Below the pieces are notes generated by a model that was given only the letters and a program-made list of their open reading frames with translations, was not told the DNA's origin and searched no databases. DNA of 64,000 bases from Ovis canadensis (taxonomy: Eukaryota > Chordata > Mammalia > Artiodactyla > Bovidae): positions 69,798,001-69,862,000 of the forward strand of contig NC_091262.1 in assembly GCF_042477335.2 (NCBI RefSeq), given 5' to 3'. Positions 49,171-64,000 of this stretch are shown piece by piece. Positions within the stretch are counted from its first letter, which is position 1; every line of letters begins with the position of its first letter. The position numbers and the translations under genes are program-made.

Positions 49171-49705
49171 TAGAGATGGATGGCGGTGATGACTGCAGAA
49201 CAATGGGAATGCACTTAACGCCACTGAACTGCACCCTTTAAAAATGGTTAAAAGGGCCAATTCTGTTATGTATATTTTACCATAATGTTTTAAAAAAGCA
49301 TGCCACAGATAATTGAGACACACACCAGTGTCTGAGAACTGCAAACATACTATATCATAAAAGAATCAAGTTTTTACTCTTAAGAAACATGGAGGAACGT
49401 CGAGAAAAAGCCAGAAAACCTCAAAGTTAAAAACAAAATAAAAACACATCCAAATACTATGTCAACTATAATTTCACTTTCTTAAAATGACCAATATGAC
49501 ATTATTATATCGGTTTTCAAACTATTCTATAAAGGATTCACAGCTGCTGAGAGATTATTTCATTTTTTTCTTAGTCAGAATTGAATCTCTCATAAGCTTT
49601 TGGTAACACTGGTTTCCTTTCAGAAATTCTCTCCAAATATAATCTCAAAAAAGCCAAAATACCAATAATGCTTATTAGATTTTCTCAAACAAAATAAAAA
49701 TTCTA

Positions 49706-53185
<3,480 letters not shown>

Positions 53186-53189
53186 TGTT

Positions 53190-53395
53190 GCTCTAAGAGT
53201 TGACAAACCTTTCTCATAAAGGTCTACAGAATACATATTCTAGGCTTTGTGGGCACAAATGGTCTCTGTAGCTTTTTTTTTATTATTTCAACAATGCTTT
53301 AAAAACATAAAACTATTTTTCAGCTTCAAGTTGTGCAAAAACAGACCACGGACTGGATTTGGCCACAGCTGTGGTTTGTTACCCCTGCTCTAAAA
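53190..53395. repeat. Old DNA-transposon-like repeat (copy 1)
   Basis: 'gagttgacaaacctttctca', 'ctaggctttgtgggcacaaa', 'ggactggatttggcc' match a common mammalian element. A second copy is at 59350-59530. Family name not assigned. Confidence 0.6.
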
Positions 53396-53809
53396 TATCT
53401 GAGGTAACACAATGGGGGAAAACATTTGTGGAATTAATGAATGGACCATCTGTAGACATTTGTGCTAGGCAGTCTGTAACTTAGGAAAAAAATGCATTTT
53501 GGAAACTTAGTACTATTAGCTATGTTTTCCAAATTATGAATATATTCTTCATGACAGTGTGAGACTCTAGTCTCACAAGAGTGTCTAATTTGTGACTATC
53601 ATGCCATATATACTAAGTAAAAACTAAATAAGGTAATAAAATGACTTAAGGTGTCATTTTAATAATGTAATACTTTAAAATATATCTTTATTGTATACTG
53701 AGAAAGAAGAATTAGGAAAATCACTGCTCAAAATGTGGCAAAAGTACACTGTCAGTATAGTTTAGTATTAGAACCTAGGTTTCCTGAAGTCAGTGATCTT
53801 TTCTTCTCA

Positions 53810-54109
<300 letters not shown>

Positions 54110-54139
54110 CTATTAACCCAAATAAGTTCAAATTAAGGA

Positions 54140-54300
54140 AAAGGAAACTAACATTTACTGAATGCCTACCATGTGCTAAGAACTGTGCTTCCCATTTTTC
54201 ACATCTAATTTAAACAACTCTGAAGAATTAAGTGTCATAAGACCCAGGTGTGGAATGTTAAGGCAACTGAGACACAAATTTATTAGATCTGCTTTATTCC
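54140..54300 (-). repeat. MIR SINE remnant
   Basis: 'atttactgaatgcctaccat', 'gtgctaagaactgtgcttcc' and 'aaggcaactgagacacaaat' in reverse MIR order. Confidence 0.7.
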
Positions 54301-55184
54301 AAAGCGTGAGAATGCTCTACCATGTCTTACCATGTCCCTCAGCAGATGCAGGTATCACAGGAGGTCCTACCAGACATCACCCAGCTTTAATGAACTGCTC
54401 TCTCTGCTTCTCTGTGTTCTTGATTTGTGCCTCCTTTTACTCCATATTACTGAGTTCACACTGCATTATAATCTAATCACTGGTTTATCTTCCTCACCAG
54501 GCAGCAAGCCTCCGAAAGTATTTCACACATTTTTTAAAAATTTCCTTCATTTAACCCGTAAAGATTAGCACAGTGCCTTTCCCACAGAGGGCTAACAATA
54601 AATGTTTGATGAACTAAACATGTAGGTTTGCAAGGAAGCCTCAAGATTTACCTACTATATATTGTTTTCCTAAGACTTACTTCCAGAGTCATAAAAAAGG
54701 GTAAATTAACATGTTTTTAAGTGGTATTATGAATTATCAATACAACATATTTAACTTATATGACAAAATTACTTATTGTCAAAGCTTCAATAAGGAATTT
54801 CTCAATGCAGACCCTAAAACTACTGTTATTTTCTAAATCTCACACACAGACACACACAAGCTAAAGGAATAAAATGCAGAAATAAATAATCCTAACTTGG
54901 AATAATCCTCAATGCCAAAAAAAAGTTTAATACTGAGGACAAGCTTTGCTCTAGCTACACATGTGAAGTACAAATAACTTAAAATCAATCCTCTAATAAT
55001 TACTTCCATTTGTTTCATATATGTAAATACATACTAAACACAAATATTGCTTTAACAAAAAAACTGTTTTAAAACTGAGAGCAACAAATTATCTCTGGTA
55101 TTTCCTTTCAGAGTTCTACCACCTCTGATTATAACACTTAAAAAAAAGAAATTTAGCTTGACATTACCTCTTTTGAAAATGTGT

Positions 55185-55402
55185 TAGTAGACCTCCTGGT
55201 GGCTCAGATGGTAAACAATCTGCCTGCAATGCAGCAGACCTGGGTTTGTTCCCTGGGTTGGGAAGATCCCCTGGAGAGGGGAATGGCTACCCCACTCCAG
55301 TATTCTTGCCTGGAGAATTCCATGAACAGAGGAACCTGGCAGACTACATACAGTCCACGGGGTCGCAAAGAGTTGGAAACGAATGAGCGACTAATACACA
55401 TT
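55185..55402 (+). mobile_element. Bov-tA SINE
   Basis: 'acctcctggtggctcagatg' to 'gagttggaaacgaatgagcg'. It lies 70 bp from the donor of the exon ending at 55469, and antisense to the gene. Confidence 0.9.
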
Positions 55403-55457
55403 AACACCAACTTTTTGGGTTTCAGAATTCAAAACAAAGAACTTAACTACCGACCTA

Positions 55458-55571
<114 letters not shown>

Positions 55572-55603
55572 CTAAGGAATCAAAAACACTTTCATGAACT
55601 TTA

Positions 55604-55867
<264 letters not shown>

Positions 55868-55869
55868 CT

Positions 55870-57210
55870 ATGACACATGCTACTGTATCACGCCTGGATC
55901 TTGTTAACTGCAAACCAAACACTCGACTAGCAGAATAGGATAGTGAGCAGGTTCCCTAAGTATGGTATAGGCACATTACACAAACAGTACCAAAATGAAA
56001 AAAAGTTCCTTTTTCTATTATCTTTTAAATCCCCTTAATTAAAAGAATGTTTAGCTAGAATTTGTAATATTGTTCTTTCACTGCTATAGATTCCTTCTAT
56101 TTATGGCAAATAGTAACTGTATCTATTCTCCATTTACACAAATGATGTAAAGTTTCCATTTAAAACAAATTTAAGGAAAAAATAGCTGATACCTATATGT
56201 CTAAAACTGGAGGAAATAAGATTGTGTTATTTAGAGGGCACACAGGAGAACAAATACAGATGTTCCAAATGACGTAGAAAATTGACTGTTAGTTTTCCTG
56301 ATCCTCTACTGTGATTGGTTTTCGTGGCTCAGGGAGTAAATAAAAACTGAGGGATTCAGTGAGGAAATCTCTGCTCATGCCTATATATGCAGTAGCAGGA
56401 CAGACAAGGAGAAAATGCAGACAGTCTATGAAAATGATGATCAAGACTGGGAATCAAGAAGATTACAGCACATGAATAAAGCACATTGATGTGTGTTCAA
56501 CCAGTGGCTTACAGGGCTAACAACAATAGTCCTTAAAAAAAAACCTATATGTTTATCTAGGTTTTCAAGATAGGACTATTTTATAAAAGCAAAATATAAT
56601 ATTCAACAGTTCAATCTGGCACTTCCTGCACCTACCCTGACATTATAATTTTCTTTTAAAATTATTAAATATACAAGTTTCTAGGCATTCCACTTCATTC
56701 TGACATCACAACACATTAAGATCTTTTTAAATAGTAGAAAGTATTTTCTATTTTGTAAAAATACAATAGGGTATAATTCTGCATACATATTTCTTCTAAG
56801 AGGTATCTTTTTTACCTCATCCCTTAAGAAGGAATTCAGGGCAGGATATTATTTTTAAGTAACAAAGTACTTTCCAGATTTTATAGGGGAAGGAGGAAAT
56901 AAAAACTCAGGATCATTGGTTTAATTATCTGAAAACAGAGCGCACACACTTAGTGCTTCCAGATACGCCATGTACCACAGACTCTGGAAGCACCTTTCAC
57001 ATCACCAGGATACATTCTCACTGACTCTGAAACTGACGGGTGTTACAGGGGATGGAGGTGGGATGTGTGTGCATTCCTCCCCATTCTTGTTGATTTTGAG
57101 ACTCTCTCCCTAACAAAGCCAATGTTTTCCTATTCATAGTTCAACAAAGAGAAGAACAATTTATTGACTAAATGATTTAGACAACACAATACAGCAGGTT
57201 AATTTCAGAA
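55870..57210. other. PPP4R3A intron, no gene seen
   Basis: AT-rich intron with an 11-bp perfect inverted repeat at 56953-56963 and 56983-56993. No exon. Confidence 0.55.
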
Positions 57211-57227
57211 TTAAGAAACTTCATCTC

Positions 57228-58068
57228 ATTATTAGAGAAATGCAAATCAAAACCACAATGAGGTACCACTTCACACCAGTCAGAATGGCTGCGATCCAAA
57301 AATCTGCAAGCAATAAATGCTGGAGAGGGTGTGGAGAAAAGGGAACCCTCCTACACTGTTGGTGGGAATGCAAACTAGTACAGCCACTATGGAGAACAGT
57401 GTGGAGATTCCTTAAAAAACAGCAAATAGAACTACCTTATGACCCAGCAATCCCACTTCTGGGCATACACACCGAGGAAACCAGAATTGAAAGAGACACA
57501 TGTACCCCAATGTTCATCGCAGCACTGTTTATAATAGCCAGGACATGGAAACAACCTAGATGTCCATCAGCAGATGAATGGATAAGAAAGCTGTGGTACA
57601 TATACACAATGGAGTATTACTCAGCCATTAAAAAGAATTCATTTGAATCAGTTCTGATGAGATGGATGAAACTGGAGCCGATTATACAGAGTGAAGTAAG
57701 CCAGAAAGAAAAACACCAATACAGTATACTAACACATATATATGGAATTTAGGAAGATGGCAATGACGACCCTGTATGCAAGACAGGGAAAGAGACACAG
57801 ATGTGTATAACGGACTTTTGGACTCAGAGGGAGAGGGAGAGGGTGGGATGATTTGGGAGAATGACATTCTAACATGTATACTATCATGTGAATTGAATCG
57901 CCAGTCTATGTCTGACGCAGGATGCAGCATGCTTGGGGCTGGTGCATGGGGATGACCCAGAAAGATGTTATGGGGAGGGAGGTGGGAGGGGGGTTCATGT
58001 TTGGGAAAGCATGTAAGAATTAAAGATTTTAAAATTTAAAAAATAAAAAACTAAAAAAAAAAAAAAAA
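57228..58068 (+). mobile_element. Artiodactyl L1, 5'-truncated, with target-site duplication
   Basis: The 841-bp insertion carries the last ~170 codons of L1 ORF2, intact to its stop at 57752 (motifs [26 protein letters not shown]), then the 3' UTR and poly(A). AAGAAACTTCATCTC flanks it at 57213-57227 and 58069-58083 (15 bp, perfect; two A may come from the tail). The intact frame and duplication mark a young insertion. It is antisense to PPP4R3A and too short to move by itself. Confidence 0.95.
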
Positions 58069-58295
58069 AAGAAACTTCATCTCGAAAACTTTTAAAGAAA
58101 TTTAAGTTGGGCATTATCAAATAACTGCTGTAAGACAATTTATAGACTAAGACAGGAGTCAATTTAGGAGAAGAACAAGTCATGATATTATGGCTATACT
58201 TTTCTCAAACATTAATTATTTAAATCTTTAAGATGAATAATAAATATAGTTATAGCTCCCCATGTATACTTACTGTTAGTGCAAATAATATTTAC

Positions 58296-58451
58296 CTTGT
58301 TGGTTATTTTTTGCTCTGTTAACTTCTTACTTACATCATCATTCTGTTGTGCCTCCTGCATGACAAACTCTCGTACCATGGATGGATTATATTCAACCAA
58401 GTATGAGAATATATCAGTAGCAGCACTTCGCACCTGTGTATCATCCATGCC
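58296..58451 (-). CDS. PPP4R3A: PPP4R3A coding exon, residues 371-422, with alternative donor
   Basis: A 156-bp exon encoding [52 protein letters not shown], then GTAAAT. A second, stronger donor (GTAAGT, first base at 58334) lies inside it; using it removes exactly 13 codons ([13 protein letters not shown]) in frame. I recall Ser in place of Asn at residue 421 in human. It belongs to the ARM-like region. Confidence 0.96.
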
Positions 58452-58874
58452 CTGCAGATAAAAAAACCCACTTATTTCTCCTATACTAATAAAAAGATGG
58501 AACTTGCACCTATATAAATCCAAAATCTAACAATAATAATAAAGGGAGGTCAAGGAAATTCTGCCATATGTAAAGTTCTTGTTCTGTGGATAGTTATACT
58601 TTCTATTCCTATTTCTTTTTCTACTTTAACATTTCAATGAATAGGCTGCAAAGTTAACAAATTATTAAAAATATGGAAAATTCCCGTGAGTGTCCTTTTA
58701 GTACTGTGTTACAGGCCATCTAATACTAGGACTTTATAGCTTTTTAACTTTATGTAATACACAACTTATATTAAATATTGGCTATAATCAAATAGCTGCA
58801 TGTTACATAAAAAATACAGTATTTTGTGGATTAAAAATAGAATGGTAATTAAGTATAAGGAGAAATAAACTTAC

Positions 58875-58991
58875 AAGGATGACTTCTAAAGCTGGTAATA
58901 TACCCATGTTTGACAAAGTCTTGAAAAAAGCATCTCTGTTTTGAGGTTGTAGCGTTTGGGAGAATGCACAAAATTCTTTTAAAAAGTTAAC
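58875..58991 (-). CDS. PPP4R3A: PPP4R3A coding exon, residues 332-370
   Basis: A 117-bp, phase 0 exon encoding [39 protein letters not shown], with acceptor AATTTCAG and donor GTAAGT. It ends the SMK-1 domain. Confidence 0.97.
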
Positions 58992-59082
58992 CTGAAATTA
59001 AGGAAAAGGGTGAGCAATCATAAAGGTGTGCGGTCCAGCTTCACGCCCTCCGCAATGTCAAATCTCTTATCAAATCTCTTAC

Positions 59083-59160
59083 CAACTCCTGTCTTTTCTC
59101 CTCATCTGTTGCTTCATCTGTTAGTTGTGCAAATAAATCTGTCAGAAATTTTTCATCTTC
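59083..59160 (-). CDS. PPP4R3A: PPP4R3A coding exon, residues 306-331
   Basis: A 78-bp exon encoding [26 protein letters not shown], with acceptor TTTCACAG and donor GTAAGAG. It is part of the SMK-1 domain. The next intron is only 91 bp. Confidence 0.97.
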
Positions 59161-59349
59161 CTGTGAAATCAAAGGATAAATTTAATCATGCCAATAGTAA
59201 GAATATACTTTTAAGATACTATTATAGAAGATATAAATTGTAATAACTAGAAAAGGGGAGATGGTATTGACAATGCTGTTTTTTAAAAGAAAAGTAAAAA
59301 AACTATTAAAGGATAAACTGGGCATTTATAAGGATATCCTTAGTATTTC

Positions 59350-59530
59350 GGCAAGGCTCTATTTCCTAAAGGCCACATTATATTTTTCTAAGGGCCACAT
59401 TATAAATATTTTATGCTTTGCATTCTCTACCACAGCTACTCAATTGTTACCATAGGAAGCGGCCATAGGCACTGTCAGTGAATGAGTATGGCTGTGTTTA
59501 GATAGAACTTTATTTACAAAAACAAACATG
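59350..59530. repeat. Old DNA-transposon-like repeat (copy 2)
   Basis: 'taaatattttatgctttgca', 'gtatggctgtgtttagatag', 'aactttatttacaaaaacaa': the same family as the copy at 53.2 kb, at a different part of the consensus. Confidence 0.6.
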
Positions 59531-59534
59531 GTTT

Positions 59535-60900
59535 ATACACGCATTGTTTTCATAGGGTTTCATAACCTTACTTAACCTTAGAAGTTAAGGTTCTATAACC
59601 TCTCAAATGAAGATAAACTTCCTTCACATTTTAAAAACAGAAATGATTCAATTACTTAAAAAGCTAAATTCAGAACTTTTAAAGAAACATTAAAGATTTC
59701 CACATATACAATAATTTAACACATAATCAAATTATTCTGAAAATCAGTCAAATGATACTCTTATAGGATACTAATCTGAGCATGTAAAAGTTAAAAAGTA
59801 CAGAACTTGGAAATAACATATGTTGTCTTATTTTTACCTCTTTATAATTGAGACACGATTAAGAAATTTACCCAAAGCTCAATCACAGTTAGCAGGGAGG
59901 TGGGTAGAGCCTTCCTGACTGCCTGTTCAATTTTTTCTGCCACTATTTTTAGTTAAAATTTTGTTTTAATTCCATACTACCACATCAAGTAGAAGTAAAT
60001 TCAATAATACACGCCCTACAGTTAGGCCTATGAGTTATCTCCCATTAGTTTATAAACCCCATATTCACTACTGTAAGTGCTCAACATTTGTGATACTAAA
60101 TTAGTTATTCCCACCTTTACTTCTACAATACATATGCCATATCTCAAATGGCATCCAATATCAAGATCCAACTCAGATATAATATATCCCAAATAAAAAT
60201 CTAATGATTAAAAAACAATCTCTGCACTGCTGCAAAGTATAGAGAATTAAGCAAGCTCCACAGTATCACACAGAATATAACCAGTCAATGGTAAGGCTTA
60301 TGACCATGTAAAAGATGGGTAAGAACCTGCTTTAATTACTCCTTGTCAAAAAATTTGTAAAACTCTTCACAGCAGCACTTTGGAAATAAATGCTCAGCAA
60401 CAAGAGAACAGAAGGACTACAGCGCTCGCAGCCGGCATTTTACAGAGCACACTGTAAGGAAGCAAAGCTTAACTTCAAATTATTCGTACTTAGTGAGTAA
60501 AACCGGCATTTTACCGGTCTGAAGCCCAAGAAAAACAAGTGACAGATCCCTGTGAAACAAAACAAACGAGAACCATGTGGAGCTAAATAGAAGGACCAAC
60601 AGCACTCAGGACTATCCAAGGAAACCAGGAATCAAAACTACACCAGAACAAAGGATCTGTTAGATAGCTGGCAGGAACTAGTTCCTTAGCAAAGAACAAA
60701 TGAACATTAGTACCAGAACCCTCCTCCTTCCATTATCAATCACAATATACTATGTAGAGGAATACGGTTGTAGTTACCAAATTGTATTGCCTGTATCATT
60801 TTCTTAAATGAATGAAAAATAGGTCAAATTAGTCAACATGAACTGGACTTATCACTAGCTTCAGAAAAGCAGTTTTGGTAAAATTGACCTTTCTATTTGA
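59535..60900. other. PPP4R3A intron, no gene seen
   Basis: No exon or clear young repeat. 'ccggcattttac' occurs twice, at about 60433 and 60503. Confidence 0.5.
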
Positions 60901-60926
60901 ATTCATGGGTGTGTGTGTGTACGTTG

Positions 60927-60930
<4 letters not shown>

Positions 60931-61002
<72 letters not shown>
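60931..61002. repeat. (AT)n microsatellite, ~36 units
   Basis: An uninterrupted at run preceded by a short (gt)n. It is self-complementary and likely polymorphic. Confidence 0.97.
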
Positions 61003-61005
<3 letters not shown>

Positions 61006-61589
61006 AATATGTATATATACATAGTGACAAAACCGGATCACTGAAAATATAGTTTTCTAAAAAGGAATAGACAAAAATTATATTTACAGTTTTATTCATA
61101 ACATATGCTACCAAGCAGCTCTTGCTGACATTTATTTGCTTCATTTTTTAATATAACAAACCCAGGTTCCAAATAATTATTTTATTTATAGATCTGGGGT
61201 AAGGTCTTTTAGCTTTCAAATCACATCACATATATGTTACTGTTAAAATATTCTGGGTAGGAACAAAGCACACAGGAGGTATGCAATGCACAAATCTTGG
61301 CACTATGAAGACATATTTCAGTTGGACTAGACTAATTCATGCACCATGGGATAATTTACTGAGAGATTCTCTGACTTTGGGGCTGCTACAAATGCAGATT
61401 ACCAGCCAGCTCAGAGATCTGGATTGTGTGTTTTGTGCAGAATCCAGGATGCATCCTAGGTAATTCTGATGCAAGCACCCTAACACACCACACCCGAGAG
61501 ACTGGGCATACTATAAAAAGAAAATCTGAAGTTTATGTTTAATAGGCGATTAACAGATATATAAAATAATACTCAAGAGTCTTGTATCA

Positions 61590-61765
61590 TGTTCAATGCT
61601 TTACAAGCATGCATCTTATTTAATCTTCAGATGACCTTACAGGGTAGATACTAATATCACCAACCTTAAGATTAGGAAGCTGAAGCTTTTAAGAGATTAA
61701 GAAAGTTGCCCAAGTCACACAGCTATTAAGTAACAGGCAGAGGTGAAACTCAAATACAAGTCTAA
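61590..61765 (-). repeat. MIR SINE
   Basis: 'catcttatttaatcttcaga', 'gcccaagtcacacagctatt', 'aagtaacaggcagaggtgaa' in reverse MIR order. Confidence 0.82.
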
Positions 61766-62281
61766 CCTCCCCACACTCTCATCCATTACAAAAGCATGTG
61801 TTTTGGAAGGGAGAGACACAGCTGTAACTTGCCAACCTCTGCTATATATTCTCTTGACCCTAAAGCTAGACCTTTAGTAAATAATTACCCCAGAGTTCTC
61901 CAAATTTTATAGAATTTGTATTCTATATTTAATGACATATTTTTTGGCTTCTATTTTTTCTTTCTTGTTCCAATCTATTCTGTTTTATGCCTAATTGATA
62001 GTTTAATATCCCTAAAATTCTACATTCAATTGTTTCATTCAGATCCTTTCTCTATAATTTCTTTGAGCTAGATTTTTTAAAAAACCACCTTTATCATCCC
62101 TAATCCAAACACAACCTTCTGTGTTCTGCAGTATTATATATTATAATCTCTTGCAATATCACCAAAGTAAATACCTTTAGACAAAAAATAAAATTCAACT
62201 CATGTGCCTAAAGGAACAGAAAATTTTTGCTGAAGGCAATGGGCATTTTTTTAAGCAGAAAAAAAAAAAAAGAATGATCTA

Positions 62282-64000
<1,719 letters not shown>

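Noticed and set aside
57240..57752. 170-codon intact frame in a PPP4R3A intron
   Set aside because: It is the C-terminal part of L1 ORF2 inside a truncated insertion, with no start or promoter of its own.
60929..61144. Frames made of alternating Ile and Tyr residues
   Set aside because: They are translations of the (AT)n microsatellite.

Overview
This is ruminant nuclear DNA, most likely bovid. The evidence is the dense set of ruminant SINEs (Bov-tA, Bov-A2), cetartiodactyl CHR-type tRNA-derived SINEs, BovB (RTE-type) LINEs and artiodactyl L1 copies. The species cannot be fixed from sequence alone. Nothing bacterial, plasmid-borne or phage-like is present.

The window holds the ends of two neighbouring genes, both read on the minus strand. 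They match the human chr14q32 order CCDC88C-PPP4R3A. Positions 1-19180 are the 5' end of CCDC88C (Daple): exon 1 with the start codon (19121-19180), exon 2 (18246-18346), exon 3 (9042-9150) and part of intron 3. These exons encode the first 90 residues, which belong to the HOOK-like N-terminal domain. A CpG island with no TATA box lies over and upstream of exon 1 and is the likely promoter.

Positions ~44.2-64.0 kb are most of PPP4R3A (SMEK1, regulatory subunit 3A of protein phosphatase 4). Twelve coding exons were resolved to the base. Together they encode 734 residues, from about residue 100 to the C-terminus, in a continuous frame with consensus GT-AG introns. Adding the 99 N-terminal residues that I recall for the human protein, whose exons lie beyond 64000, gives the 833-residue long isoform. 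An internal splice donor explains the 820-residue isoform. The 3' UTR runs down to roughly 44.9-44.2 kb.

Between the genes (~20-44 kb) I see no gene, only a repeat landscape. It holds old L1 fragments, a decayed class III (ERV-L-like) endogenous retrovirus pol remnant, several BovB copies (one a twin-primed insertion with its 5' part inverted), and younger SINEs nested inside these. Many insertions keep readable target-site duplications, so their order can be reconstructed. The two genes share no pathway that the sequence reveals. No undescribed biological system was found; the most informative points are the alternative donor, the open in-frame 5' extension of CCDC88C, and the nested or inverted retrotransposon structures.
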